In this document: positions 16,177-26,187 of the stretch, in pieces
How positions within the stretch are numbered: position 1 is the first letter of the stretch
Layout of the letters: each line of letters opens with the position of its first letter
DNA from: an uncultured Bacteroidota bacterium
GTDB taxonomy: Bacteria; Bacteroidota; Bacteroidia; Bacteroidales; WCHB1-69
Direction of reading: 5' to 3'
Assembly: GCA_902802755.1 (NCBI GenBank)
Contig: CADCNH010000001.1
Coordinates: forward strand, 62,001-126,000
DNA length: 64,000 nt
Made by a program: the position numbers and the translations under genes
The notes under the pieces: model-generated
Told to the model about the DNA's origin: nothing
Seen by the model: only the letters and a program-made list of their open reading frames with translations
The model's database searches: none

Positions 16177-19100
16177 AAAGTATTTCACCGCATTGCTGAA
16201 AATATCCTGCGTCTTGTTGCCCGGGATGTTCTTGTACAGGTTCTCGCCTTTTCGCTCGCTGTGGCCCATCTTGCCGAGTATGCGTCCGCAATCGGACACA
16301 ATGCCCTCGATGGCATAGCAGGAGCCGTTGGGATTGTCGTACTTGTTCATGCTGGCATGTCCCTCAAAATCACAGTATTGGAAGGCTACTTGGCCGTTGG
16401 CAAACAGGTCTTGCGCCATCTTTTCCGACACCACAAACTTGCCCTCGCCATGGCTGATGGCCACACGGTGAACCTCGCCTTCTTTGAAGGAATTGAGCCA
16501 GGGCGAATGGTTGGAAGCGACCACCGTCTTGGTAATATGTGACAGGTGGCGGTTGATATCGTTGCGGTACAGAGTGGGGGATTCAGCAGTCACTTGTCCA
16601 ATCTTGCCGTAAGGCAGTAATCCCGATTTTACCAATGCCTGGAAACCGTTGCAAATACCCAAAATCAGGCAGTCGCGGTCGAGCAGTCGCTCAATTGCTG
16701 CCTTGACTTTTTCGTTGTTTAACACATTGGCAATGAACTTGCCGCTACCGTCAGGTTCGTCACCGGAGCTAAAGCCACCACACAAAGCCAAGATATGAGC
16801 ATTGTCAATCTTTTGGGACAACTCATCGATGGAATCGTTGATTTCTTTTTCGTTGAGGTTGCGGAAAACAAAAATCTCAGGCTCCGCACCAGCGTCTTTG
16901 AAAGCCTTGGCGGTGTCGTAGTCGCAGTTGCTGCCCGGAAATACAGGAATGATAACCTTCACCTTGTCGGTTTTGGGCGGGTGCAACTCGCGGCGCACCA
17001 CCTTGGCATTCTGAGCTTCCACCTTGGGCATACTCTCGCTGTTGATTTTCACTTCAGGATAGATGGCGTCGTAGGTACCACGCCATGCTGCCAAGCATTT
17101 TGCCTTGTCAATTTCTGTGCCGTTAATGATGAATTTGTCGCTTACACAGCCCAGTTCCACAGCATATTCAAAGTCCAGTTTTTCACTGGTCTCCACTACA
17201 AAACTGCCGTAGCCATAATCGAATACGGGCAGGTTGGTATGGATGTCAAAGCCCAAATCATTGCCGAAACTCATCTTGCACAAGGCTTCAATCATACCAC
17301 CGAATTGCAGGGTGTAGCAGGAAATGATCTTGCCGGCATGAATCTGCTCGTGCACATAGTCGAAAATCTGTTTCACCCGTTCGACAGAAGGTCTATGGTT
17401 GTCATCTATAACATTGTTAATGAGGTAGATATGATTTCCTTTTTGTTTGAATTCCGGGGAGATGACTTTGTCGGCATTTTCGGTGACGATGCCGAAAGAA
17501 ACCAAGGTTGGGGGCACATTCAGGTTCTTGAAGGTTCCGCTCATGGAGTCCTTACCGCCAATAGAAGGCAAGTGGAAGGCGTTTTGCATGTAGATAGCAC
17601 CCAACAAAGCGGAGAAAGGTTTGCCCCATTTGGTGGTGTCCTTGCCTAATTTCTCGAAATATTCCTGGAAAGTGAAGCGGATTTTGCGGTAATTGCCGCC
17701 TACGGCCACAATCTTGGCCATAGATTCCAGCACGGCGTACATCGCCCCGTGGAAGGGCGAAAAAGAGGCAATATAGGGGTTGTAACCAAAGGCCAGGATG
17801 CTGGCGGTGTTGGTGTGGCCATGCAGCACGGGAAGTTTCTGCACACCGGCCTGGCTTTCAGTCAGCTGATGTTTGCCACCGAAAGGCATCAGCACTGTGG
17901 AGGCGCCGATGGTAGAGTCGAACATTTCAATCAGTCCCTTCTGGGAAGCTACGTTGGGTGAAGCCAGATGTTTGGCCACTGTTTCAGTGGTAATAGGTTG
18001 ATTGACAGGTGTTTCGGGAACTCTTTCAGGGAAGTCACCTTCAATCTTAGGTATCACCACATCGGTTCTTTGGCGATAGCCGTTGGTGTTGATGAAATCA
18101 CGTGACAAATCCACAATATTCTTGCCTCTCCATTGAATGGTAAGTCTGTTGTTGTCAGTTACTTTGGCAATGATAGTAGCCTCAATGTTTTCTTGACGGC
18201 AGTATTCGAAGAACTGATCAACATCCTTCGAATCCACCACCACGCTCATACGCTCTTGCGATTCGCTGATAGCTAATTCTGTACCGTTCAGGCCTTTGTA
18301 TTTCGTCTTAACAGCGTCCAAGTTGATGAGCAGCCCGTCAGCCAGCTCGCCAATGGCCACGCTCACGCCGCCTGCGCCGAAGTCGTTGGATTTCTTAATC
18401 AAACGGGTGACTTCGGGTTTGCGGAACAGGTGCTGGATTTTGCGTTCCTCGGGGGCATTACCTTTTTGCACCTCGGCAGCGCAAACTTCCAATGAGGCTT
18501 CGGTATGTTCTTTGGAAGAGCCTGTGGCACCACCGATACCGTCGCGGCCGGTACGACCACCGAACATGATGATGATGTCACCGGGCTGAGGTTGCTCGCG
18601 TCTTACGCCATCAGCGGGAACCGCACCTACCACTGCACCGATTTCCAGACGTTTGGCCTTGTAGCCCTCGTGGTAGATTTCACGCACGTGGGTGGTAGCC
18701 AAGCCAATCTGGTTGCCGTAGGAGGAATAGCCGGCAGCGGCGCTCTTGGAGATGACTCGCTGGGGCAGTTTGCCTTCCATGGTCTGGCTGACAGGTTCGT
18801 TGATATTGCCCGCACCGGTGACACGCATGGCCTGATACACGTAGCTTCTGCCGCTCAGCGGGTCGCGGATGGCGCCGCCCACGCAGGTGGCTGCCCCGCC
18901 GAAAGGCTCGATTTCTGTGGGATGGTTGTGCGTTTCGTTCTTGAACATCAGCAGCCATTTCTCGATTTTGCCATCAACATCAACATTAACATAGACACTG
19001 CAAGCATTGTTTTCCTCTGAAACCTCCATGTCGTCGAGGTTGCCGAGTTTGCGCTCGTTTTTGCCGCAGATGGTGGCCATGTCCATCAGTGTGATGGGCT

Positions 19101-19896
19101 TACGGCCGCCATGGACATTGTTTCGGATTTGAATGTATTGATAAAAAGCCTCCTGTAGTTGGTCATTGAATTTGCTTGGGGTGAAGGTGATATTGTCCAA
19201 CTGGGTCTCAAAAGTGGTATGACGGCAGTGGTCGCTCCAGTAGGTGTCCAGCATCTTGATTTCCGTCTCCGTTGGATTTCGCTTTTCTTCAGTCTGGAAA
19301 TAATTCTGAATCAGCATGATATCCTCGAAAGACATGGCTAAAGACAGTTTCTTTCTGAAAGCGTCAAGTTCTTCAGGACTCATTGTATTGAAGGTGTCGA
19401 AAACTTCTACATCGGCCACCGTCACGTTTTCGGAGTCGTCCAGGATGGACATGTCCTTTTCGCGTGCTTCCACTTCGTTGATGCAGTGTTTTTTAATCTT
19501 AATCAGGTCTTGTGCTGAAAGTTGGCCATCCATAACGATGAGCTTGCCGCTGCGGATGGTGGCTTTGGTTTTGGGGTCAATCAATTGGAGGCACTGCATG
19601 GCACTGTCGGCCCGCTGGTCGAACTGTCCCGGCAGGAATTCCACGGCGAAATAAGTCAAGCCATCCAACGGGAATTCCGTATATACCTCATCGGTAACGG
19701 GTTCAGAGAAAACGGCATGTTTGGCTTTTTCCAACAAGCCTTCTTCAATGCCAAAAATATCATACACTACGATAAGACGTAATGCGTTGATATTCAATTC
19801 TAAGTTATGGTTAAGATTATCCAACAGATCTTGGGCTTCCACTTGGAAACCTGCTTTTTTCTCAACGAACAGTCGAGCATTAAGTGTTTTATTCAT
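16162..19896 (-). CDS. purL: Phosphoribosylformylglycinamidine synthase, large type
   Basis: 1244 residues, the single-chain form that fuses the FGAM synthetase (PurL) and glutaminase (PurQ) parts. It turns FGAR, glutamine and ATP into FGAM in purine synthesis. Seen in order: the N-terminal PurS-like part, the SDHCRHTTFET motif, NETHNHPTEIEPFGGAATCVGGAIRDPLSGR segment (first ATP site; quoted in part), the second AIRS-like half (GGKDSMSG), and the class I glutamine amidotransferase (GGFSSGDEPDGSG, LGICNGFQAL with the catalytic Cys, and the C-terminal His/Glu region HASMNKYDNPNGS). The last four codons (QCAN) and stop derive from a dispersed repeat. It follows rluB by 23 bases. Confidence 0.96.
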   Translation of the reverse strand: MNKTLNARLFVEKKAGFQVEAQDLLDNLNHNLELNINALRLIVVYDIFGIEEGLLEKAKHAVFSEPVTDEVYTEFPLDGLTYFAVEFLPGQFDQRADSAMQCLQLIDPKTKATIRSGKLIVMDGQLSAQDLIKIKKHCINEVEAREKDMSILDDSENVTVADVEVFDTFNTMSPEELDAFRKKLSLAMSFEDIMLIQNYFQTEEKRNPTETEIKMLDTYWSDHCRHTTFETQLDNITFTPSKFNDQLQEAFYQYIQIRNNVHGGRKPITLMDMATICGKNERKLGNLDDMEVSEENNACSVYVNVDVDGKIEKWLLMFKNETHNHPTEIEPFGGAATCVGGAIRDPLSGRSYVYQAMRVTGAGNINEPVSQTMEGKLPQRVISKSAAAGYSSYGNQIGLATTHVREIYHEGYKAKRLEIGAVVGAVPADGVRREQPQPGDIIIMFGGRTGRDGIGGATGSSKEHTEASLEVCAAEVQKGNAPEERKIQHLFRKPEVTRLIKKSNDFGAGGVSVAIGELADGLLINLDAVKTKYKGLNGTELAISESQERMSVVVDSKDVDQFFEYCRQENIEATIIAKVTDNNRLTIQWRGKNIVDLSRDFINTNGYRQRTDVVIPKIEGDFPERVPETPVNQPITTETVAKHLASPNVASQKGLIEMFDSTIGASTVLMPFGGKHQLTESQAGVQKLPVLHGHTNTASILAFGYNPYIASFSPFHGAMYAVLESMAKIVAVGGNYRKIRFTFQEYFEKLGKDTTKWGKPFSALLGAIYMQNAFHLPSIGGKDSMSGTFKNLNVPPTLVSFGIVTENADKVISPEFKQKGNHIYLINNVIDDNHRPSVERVKQIFDYVHEQIHAGKIISCYTLQFGGMIEALCKMSFGNDLGFDIHTNLPVFDYGYGSFVVETSEKLDFEYAVELGCVSDKFIINGTEIDKAKCLAAWRGTYDAIYPEVKINSESMPKVEAQNAKVVRRELHPPKTDKVKVIIPVFPGSNCDYDTAKAFKDAGAEPEIFVFRNLNEKEINDSIDELSQKIDNAHILALCGGFSSGDEPDGSGKFIANVLNNEKVKAAIERLLDRDCLILGICNGFQALVKSGLLPYGKIGQVTAESPTLYRNDINRHLSHITKTVVASNHSPWLNSFKEGEVHRVAISHGEGKFVVSEKMAQDLFANGQVAFQYCDFEGHASMNKYDNPNGSCYAIEGIVSDCGRILGKMGHSERKGENLYKNIPGNKTQDIFSNAVKYFQCAN

Positions 19897-19919
19897 AATG
19901 AATTAAAAGTAAAACGGAG

Positions 19920-21095
19920 TTATTTTACAGTCATTTTCAAGATATTGATTTCGGCCTGGGTAAGGAAGCGCCATTTGCCACGAGGCAGGTCTTTCTTGGT
20001 CAGACCAGCAAAAATCACACGGTCGAGTTTCACCACCTCATAACCCAAAAATTCAAAAATTCTTCTCACGATTCTGTTTTTTCCAGAGTGAATGGTGATG
20101 CCGATGACTTTCTTGCTGTCATCCACGTATTCCACTTCATCGGGAGTGATGATACCATCTTCCAATTCAATGCCGTTGCGCAAGGCGCACATATCGATAT
20201 TGGCGAACTTTTTATTCAGCTCCGCGGAATAGGTTTTTTGAATGCCATGTTTAGGATGGGTCAACTTTTTGGTCATGTCGCCGTCATTGGTGAAAAGCAG
20301 CAAACCTGTAGTGTTTTTATCCAATCGTCCGACAGGATATATTCTTTCTTTGCAGGCACCGCGCACCAAATCCATCACATTCTTGCGGCCTCTTTCGTCA
20401 TCAGTAGTGGTGATGTAATCTTTGGGCTTGTTCAGCAGCAGGTACACGGGTTTTTCATTCTGCAGGACGTGGTCTCCATAACGAACCACATCGGTGGGGC
20501 GGACTTTGTAGCCCAATTCGGTCACTATCTCATCGTTCACGCTGATAGCTCCAGTAGTAATGAGTACATCGGCTTCACGGCGTGAGCAAATGCCGGCATT
20601 GGCGATGTATTTGTTCAAGCGCACAAGGCCTTGGTTTTCATTGTCGGTTAACGACAGAACTTTTTGTTTTTGCGGGGAAACGCGACCTTCCCGTTGTCTG
20701 CGAGCCACGATTTCGCTGAGAATCTCTGACTCGGCGGTCACATCCCTGCGTTTTTTGCGGGGAGCGGCATCGGTTTCTTTCTTCCTGAAAGAAGGTTTAT
20801 CACCAAAGGAAGGCTTCTCTGTTCGTTTAGCCCCGAATTTTCTGGTGCCTGTAAATTTCCGACCGCCTTCTTCCTCTTTGGGTTTGGAGAAGGTTCTCTT
20901 GGTTTTTGGAGCTTTGTCGTTGGTGCTTGTCTTGGAGCGGAAAGAACGTTTTACTTCCTTTTCCTCCTTGACATCTTTTTCAGCGGGTTTCCGGCGACTT
21001 CTGGTCGCTGGTTTTTCCGTTTTGGCAGTGCTTTTGGTGCCTCTTTTGGCTCCAAATTGACGTGTTTTGGGTTTATCGCCCCTGTTTTCTTCCAT
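19920..21095 (-). CDS. rluB: 23S rRNA pseudouridine synthase, RluB/RsuA family, with basic N-terminal extension
   Basis: 391 residues. Residues ~1-150 are a disordered, Lys/Arg-rich extension with repeated RKFGAKR/SFR-like phrases. An S4 RNA-binding domain follows (RLNKYIANAGICSRREAD, about 159-176), then the synthase domain with the catalytic Asp in GRLDKNTTGLLLFTNDG and the C-terminal GKNRIVRRIFEFLGYEV motif. This is the RsuA/RluB/RluE/RluF class; U2605 of 23S rRNA (RluB) is the best guess, but RluF-like specificity is not excluded. The extension could add RNA affinity. It sits between a dipeptidase and purL in one minus-strand run. Confidence 0.88.
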   Translation of the reverse strand: MEENRGDKPKTRQFGAKRGTKSTAKTEKPATRSRRKPAEKDVKEEKEVKRSFRSKTSTNDKAPKTKRTFSKPKEEEGGRKFTGTRKFGAKRTEKPSFGDKPSFRKKETDAAPRKKRRDVTAESEILSEIVARRQREGRVSPQKQKVLSLTDNENQGLVRLNKYIANAGICSRREADVLITTGAISVNDEIVTELGYKVRPTDVVRYGDHVLQNEKPVYLLLNKPKDYITTTDDERGRKNVMDLVRGACKERIYPVGRLDKNTTGLLLFTNDGDMTKKLTHPKHGIQKTYSAELNKKFANIDMCALRNGIELEDGIITPDEVEYVDDSKKVIGITIHSGKNRIVRRIFEFLGYEVVKLDRVIFAGLTKKDLPRGKWRFLTQAEINILKMTVK

Positions 21096-21116
21096 AGATT
21101 TTAAGTCAGTAGCAGA

Positions 21117-22862
21117 TTATTTATGTTGAATGTTTTTTCCACAATCATCAACGATGATTTTATACCATTTGTCAGGATAATTAGGATGCTCCGGAGATTC
21201 ACACTGTGGCATTCTGGTGTTAGTTTTGGCAAATTTGCCATTCTTTTCCACCTTGACATTACCGTCGTTGTATTTTACAAGCAGGTATTCGAACAGATGA
21301 TTCCAAGCATTGCAAACTTCTTGGGTACAGCGGGTGGAGATGTCGTTGATGCGTTTCTGGGCTTTGGCAGGGTCATTTTTGAAGAGTTCCACCATTTCTT
21401 TTTCCATCTCGCGGATGTTTTTAACAGCCCCGAATTCATACTTGTGCTGTTGTTCGTTCACATGCTTGATCATGTCGCTGTAGCGGGTGTAAACCAGCTG
21501 GCTCACCTTGGTGAAAATCCAAAAAGCGGCGGTGGAAGAGTAATCCACCATAGAGCCGTTGCCTTCGCGAACAGCTTCAGGAATTTCGGTGATACCGCAG
21601 AACATGGGGATATAGCAGCTGCTGGCAGCATCGTCAACACCGAACCAGAAAATACCACCGAACTTGTCGGGCAGCCAGCTGCGGGCTTGGGCTACAAAAG
21701 AGAAGCCAGTTTGCTGGGTGGCGGTAGCGCGTTCATGGATATATTCTTTGCCATTGTATTCCCAGGTCATGGGGCGCCAGCGATAAGGGCATGCAAAAGG
21801 ACCAGCACCGATATCCTGAGTCATGTCCATGGAGGTGCCTTCAAAATGGTCACGCATCAGCTGCATCACATCGGTCACATCAACTTTTTGGGCAGGTTTG
21901 ATCCATAAGGGGAAGCGGTGGCTCAAGTTGTCGCCACGGGCATAATCCTCATACTGGGCCATCAAGTCAGGATTGCAACGATAGAAAGCAGCCCACACGC
22001 GGGATTCACAGAAGCGGGCGGCTTCGAAATCAACGGGGGCGTAAGCATCGCAGAAACTAAATTGTGCGTCTGGAGCTTTGGGGTCATAGTAACCTTTCAG
22101 CTTGGCGAAAGAAATCACATCGGCAGCATAAACGGTTTCTACATCCGGATTGAAAATCATCTTGTCAATATCCTTGTTGGTGATGGAAGTTTTGCCATCT
22201 CTCAAGGGAAAAGTGGTGATACGGGCTTGGTTGGCATGACCACTGATATAACCGTCAGGAATACGGCGAGCCACCCAAACTGCACCATTGGACCAGCCTT
22301 TGACCAGCTTGCCCTTAGCGTCTCTCATTTCAGGACCTTTGCCGATGATTTCAAAAATCCAGGCCTCATTCGGGTCGATGATGGAGAAAGATTCTCCTTC
22401 ACTGCAATAGCCGTAGGATTCAATCAGGAAATTCAATACCTTGATAGCCTCACGGGCATTCTTGGCACGCTGTAAGGTAATGTAAATCAGTGAACCATAA
22501 TCAATTAAACCAGGAGTATGCCACAATTCCTCACGGCCACCGTAAGTGGTTTCACCAATACACAACTGGTGTTCATTCATATTGCCCACCACAGAATAGG
22601 TATGAAGAACTTGGGGAATCTGTCCCAATAATTTACCTGTATCCCATTCTATCACATCCATCAAAGTTCCTAATGGATAGTCCGCAGCGGGACGGTAATA
22701 TAGTTCGCCGTACAGCGAGTGGGAGTCGGCGGCATAGGAAACCATGACAGAACCGTCTTTGCTGGCTCCTTTGGTGATGATGAAGTTAGTGCAGGCCATG
22801 GCCTGAAAACCGGCCATCAGCAAGAAGGCCGCAATAATGACTACTATCTTTTTCATATTCAA
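21117..22862 (-). CDS. Secreted dipeptidase, peptidase family C69
   Basis: 581 residues. A signal peptide (1-23) ends FQAMA, and cleavage would expose Cys24 (CTNFIITKGAS) as the N-terminal nucleophile, which is how C69/PepD-type Ntn hydrolases work. Other family features are DGSVMVSYAADSH, the GNMNEHQLCIGETTYGG segment, FEIIGKGP and HANQARITTFPL. It probably cleaves dipeptides in the periplasm or outside. Start is MNMKK (22862) or the internal MKK (22856). The gene is 6 bases after usp and 21 before rluB, so it belongs to that transcript. Confidence 0.9.
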   Translation of the reverse strand: MNMKKIVVIIAAFLLMAGFQAMACTNFIITKGASKDGSVMVSYAADSHSLYGELYYRPAADYPLGTLMDVIEWDTGKLLGQIPQVLHTYSVVGNMNEHQLCIGETTYGGREELWHTPGLIDYGSLIYITLQRAKNAREAIKVLNFLIESYGYCSEGESFSIIDPNEAWIFEIIGKGPEMRDAKGKLVKGWSNGAVWVARRIPDGYISGHANQARITTFPLRDGKTSITNKDIDKMIFNPDVETVYAADVISFAKLKGYYDPKAPDAQFSFCDAYAPVDFEAARFCESRVWAAFYRCNPDLMAQYEDYARGDNLSHRFPLWIKPAQKVDVTDVMQLMRDHFEGTSMDMTQDIGAGPFACPYRWRPMTWEYNGKEYIHERATATQQTGFSFVAQARSWLPDKFGGIFWFGVDDAASSCYIPMFCGITEIPEAVREGNGSMVDYSSTAAFWIFTKVSQLVYTRYSDMIKHVNEQQHKYEFGAVKNIREMEKEMVELFKNDPAKAQKRINDISTRCTQEVCNAWNHLFEYLLVKYNDGNVKVEKNGKFAKTNTRMPQCESPEHPNYPDKWYKIIVDDCGKNIQHK

Positions 22863-22868
22863 TGAAAC

Positions 22869-23720
22869 TTATTTGTTGAGTAAAAACTGATTTACATTGG
22901 GTACAATCACCAAAGGCATGGGTGAGTTGTTGACAATCTGGCGGGTATTGCTGCCCATCCACACGCTGGAAAGGTCGTGTTCTTCCTCACGCATGATGAC
23001 CATCAAGTTCACATCCATTTTCTTTGCTGCATCCAGCAATGCTGGAATAGAATCGCCAGGAACATCTAAAGTTTGCACATCAAATCTCACGTTGGCTTTC
23101 TTGCACATGGTGGCGGCATGGTTCAACTGCACGTTAATCACATGCTTGATGTCGTTGTTGACAGGATTGATCACTCCCAAAAGACAGATCTTGGCGCCGA
23201 AATCCTTGGCGAATTCAATGGCGATTTTCATTTTTTGCAAGGTTTCAAAACTGGTGTCGATGGGCACCAGAATCTCTGTCAGGTCGCGGTTGATTTGGAT
23301 GTCCTCACGCAAAATCAGCACAGGCACTGTGGTCTGGTTGATGGTTTTGAAGGCGTTGTTTCCCACAAAAAACTCCTCGAAACCAGAAACACCATGAGTA
23401 CCCATGACAATCATGGATTTTGGAAGATAAGCAGCGTAATTACACAATTCCACAGCCGGCTTGCCTTCCAAAATGGTAGAGGTTACGGAACTTTCAGGAG
23501 CTTCTGCCTTGCATTCCTCAACCCATTGGGCCAGTTTATTTTTTACTGCTGCCAGAAAGTCCTTGGCGGCAGTCGTTTGGGCAAAGTCTGTTTTCATGGC
23601 AGCGGTTTTTACCCATACCAAATGCAGTTTGGCTTTGTTTTTCAATGAAATGGCAACAGCGTGCTTCATTGCGTTATACGAATTTTGGGAAAAGTCAATT
23701 CCCACAACAATATTTTTCAT
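22869..23720 (-). CDS. Universal stress protein, tandem UspA domains
   Basis: 283 residues with two Usp domains: 1-145 (IVVGIDFSQNSYNAMKHAVAI ... MIVMGTHGVSGFEEFFVGNNA) and ~150-283 (EILVPIDTSFETLQKMKIAIEFA ... LMVIMREEEH...GSNTRQIVNNS). The first domain keeps the G-x2-G-x9-G-S/N nucleotide loop in degraded form; the second is more divergent. Tandem Usp proteins are cytoplasmic and respond to stress or growth arrest. It heads the run usp-C69-rluB-purL and has a TATCTTTG promoter 36 bases upstream. Confidence 0.9.
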   Translation of the reverse strand: MKNIVVGIDFSQNSYNAMKHAVAISLKNKAKLHLVWVKTAAMKTDFAQTTAAKDFLAAVKNKLAQWVEECKAEAPESSVTSTILEGKPAVELCNYAAYLPKSMIVMGTHGVSGFEEFFVGNNAFKTINQTTVPVLILREDIQINRDLTEILVPIDTSFETLQKMKIAIEFAKDFGAKICLLGVINPVNNDIKHVINVQLNHAATMCKKANVRFDVQTLDVPGDSIPALLDAAKKMDVNLMVIMREEEHDLSSVWMGSNTRQIVNNSPMPLVIVPNVNQFLLNK

Positions 23721-23755
23721 AAGCGTCTATTTTTGTTAATATCTTAAATAATCGA

Positions 23756-23763
23756 CAAAGATA
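23756..23763 (-). promoter_or_regulatory. -7 box for the usp operon
   Basis: TATCTTTG on the minus strand, 35 bases before the usp ATG. The rest of 23721-23947 is AT-rich with no other feature seen. Confidence 0.6.
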
Positions 23764-23947
23764 CAAAAAAATCTTGAAAAACACATTTTTTATTGAAATA
23801 TGTTATTGCAATTTTTTATGGTATTTGTTTCGCACTGATAAATTTATGTGTTTTGGTACCATTGAACCTGCACTGCGATTAATGTGATTTTGGGGATAAG
23901 TGTTATTCATAACTATGGTGTTTAAAATGACAAAATATTGATTTCTA

Positions 23948-25930
23948 TTATTTTTCTTTCAAAAAACAAACTCCATCAGAAGTTTTCACCGCTTTATCCA
24001 GATATTCGGTATTGATATAATTCTCCAACAAAAGCACTTCGTCAACGGAAATTTTATGGCTTGTCTCATTATATCTCCGTTTTCTACGGGCCAAATGATA
24101 ATTTTTTCCTCCAAACACCACAAAATCGCCTTCCTTCAACAAAAATTCATTCTGATAATTGCTGTCAATGGGTATAACAACGCTTTCAATCCGCTCTTTG
24201 CGTTCATGGTTTTTGATGCAGTAAGTGTAATCAGGGTGATTTTTGTCGCGGATGGAATCGCTGAAAATCACAGCTTTACCGTGATAATTGAAACTAACCG
24301 CTACTCCTTTGGACAGTTTATAAATGGTGTGGCTTTCAAGATTTTGGGTATGATATTTATCAATATCGAATAAAAGAATAATGCTCAAAAAGGAAGAGAT
24401 TCCTATCCAATAAAATCTTTTCTTCTGCTTCAAAAATAATAAATAAAAAGCCATAATACACAAATAAATCAACGACATCTGTACCCAAGAGATACTGATA
24501 TTTTCCGTAACTGATCCAGGAAGATGCTCGATGGATTGAATCAGAAAATTCATGATTCTGATTTCATGGGTCAATAGCCAGGCTAACCAGGTTGATACTA
24601 CTGGAATAAATGATACCGCCAGCAGGCAAACCCCACTAGTCACCACCACAAATGATAAGGTAATAACTGACAGATTTGCCAAGAGAAAGTAGTTGGGAAA
24701 CTGTCCGAAAGTGTAAACCGACAAGGGAAATGTGGCCAATTGTGCTGCTGCCGACACGGTGACAAGGTTCCAGAAATAATTGACAATCTTGTGTTTAGGT
24801 TCCCATAGTTCTACTAATTTTTGCTGAAAAATCACAATACCGAAAACGGCAGCATAGCTCAATTGGAATCCTACTTCAAAAATCAACAAAGGATTGATAA
24901 TCAATAGAATAAATAATGAAGCAAACAAACTATGGAAAATATTGGTGTTGCGTCGGAGCATCCCTCCGATGGTGACAAAAGAGAACATGGTAGCGGCTCG
25001 GGTCACTGAGGGAGAAAGACCTGTGATACAGGCATATAGCCAAATAAAGAGCATCAAAAGTATGGCTTTCAGCCGTCGCAGAGGTTTGGAATATTCCAGC
25101 GGCTGAAGCAGAAAGTTCAAAATCATAAAAATCACACCCACATGCATACCCGAAACGCAAAGAATATGGCTTACTCCAGCGGAGGCGTAGCTGGCTTTCA
25201 GCTCTGGTTCCATGGTCTCGTCGTTGCCCAACAAGATAGCAGTGATGATGCTGTACTCGTCACCGCTCATGCCGGCATCGGCAAAGATTTGCGAGAAGTA
25301 TTGCTGTATCTGGTATGCTTTGTCCCGAATAGGGTTCGGTTGGCACCGATTGATTTGTTGCCAGTGGTATTTCGGCACATAGCCAGAGAAGAAAATCCCT
25401 CTTCTCTGCATATATTTCTTATAATCAAAAGCATATGGATTTTTGGAGTTTTCAATTGCTGATATTTTGGAATGAATAAGTACCACATCGCCATAATTGG
25501 GTGGGTGCAGACTGTCTTTGGCAAAATAGAATACTGCTTTTTGTCCAATAGCTTGTCCATCAGTGGTTTGCTCTATAATTGCCAAGACTTTGATACTTTT
25601 GGCTTTGGGCACAGGGTGGTCAATGATTTTGGCCACAAAAGATTGATTTTTTTCAAAGATTTTTTCATAGAATCTGAAATTTTCATTCCTAAAATGGATA
25701 AAAGTAAGACAAAAACCGGCTAAAAGAAATATAATTTGCAGGAAAATACCAGCCAAAAGGGTGGTAGAGAGAGTCTTTTTATGTTGAAGTACCAAAGAAA
25801 CAAACCAACAGATGCTCATCAGCAATAAAATCATCGGCAAAGAGAGGCTTAGTGGTGTCCAATAGGTAACTCCAATGCCAATAGCAAAAGGAATCAGCAG
25901 ACGAAGAATGGGGTAGTTGCGGAAAAACAT
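23948..25930 (-). CDS. comEC: ComEC/Rec2-family DNA uptake channel protein
   Basis: 660 residues. An N-terminal part with about three helices and a soluble DUF4131-like domain (~100-205) is followed by the competence core with many helices and the signature ILCVSGMHVGV (about 265-275) and GLSPSVTRAATM. ComEC conducts single-stranded DNA across the inner membrane. The C-terminal ~140 residues (HGKAVIFSDS..., EGDFVVFGG) are short and lack the HxHxDH metal site of the metallo-beta-lactamase domain found in longer ComEC proteins. That is common in Bacteroidetes. Single gene with its own promoter. Confidence 0.88.
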   Translation of the reverse strand: MFFRNYPILRLLIPFAIGIGVTYWTPLSLSLPMILLLMSICWFVSLVLQHKKTLSTTLLAGIFLQIIFLLAGFCLTFIHFRNENFRFYEKIFEKNQSFVAKIIDHPVPKAKSIKVLAIIEQTTDGQAIGQKAVFYFAKDSLHPPNYGDVVLIHSKISAIENSKNPYAFDYKKYMQRRGIFFSGYVPKYHWQQINRCQPNPIRDKAYQIQQYFSQIFADAGMSGDEYSIITAILLGNDETMEPELKASYASAGVSHILCVSGMHVGVIFMILNFLLQPLEYSKPLRRLKAILLMLFIWLYACITGLSPSVTRAATMFSFVTIGGMLRRNTNIFHSLFASLFILLIINPLLIFEVGFQLSYAAVFGIVIFQQKLVELWEPKHKIVNYFWNLVTVSAAAQLATFPLSVYTFGQFPNYFLLANLSVITLSFVVVTSGVCLLAVSFIPVVSTWLAWLLTHEIRIMNFLIQSIEHLPGSVTENISISWVQMSLIYLCIMAFYLLFLKQKKRFYWIGISSFLSIILLFDIDKYHTQNLESHTIYKLSKGVAVSFNYHGKAVIFSDSIRDKNHPDYTYCIKNHERKERIESVVIPIDSNYQNEFLLKEGDFVVFGGKNYHLARRKRRYNETSHKISVDEVLLLENYINTEYLDKAVKTSDGVCFLKEK

Positions 25931-25951
25931 GACGTCGTTAGTTTAATCGCA

Positions 25952-25959
25952 CAAAAATA
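25952..25959 (-). promoter_or_regulatory. -7 box for comEC
   Basis: TATTTTTG on the minus strand, 21 bases before the comEC ATG. Confidence 0.55.
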
Positions 25960-26160
25960 CAAGTAACAGATTTAAATTTCAAGGTATAAATCATTGATTT
26001 TTAATTTGTTAAATTGTACTATTTTTAACCCAAAAACATCAATTTTGCTTGCCGGAATGGGTTACTTTTTGAAAAATAACAAAACAAAGAAAGATTGTTA
26101 AACGCAAATTTTTTCGGAGAAAAGAGATGAAAAAGCACACTGTAATATAGAAAAATGTTG

Positions 26161-26168
26161 TACCTTTG
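26161..26168 (+). promoter_or_regulatory. -7 box for hicBA
   Basis: TACCTTTG, 19 bases before the hicB ATG at 26188. It shows that the longer open frame from 26155 is not the real start. Confidence 0.65.
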
Positions 26169-26187
26169 CAGGTTGAAAAAAAAGGAA

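Noticed and set aside
16795..17649. Large antisense open frame (284 codons) within purL
   Set aside because: It is a mirror of purL codon usage, with no family features, promoter or conserved start. The same holds for other long antisense frames in ileS (42225-43037, 43383-44324), bamA, gcvP and purB.
26155..26187. Upstream start for hicB
   Set aside because: It lies before and across the -7 box TACCTTTG (26161-26168), so it cannot be transcribed from that promoter.
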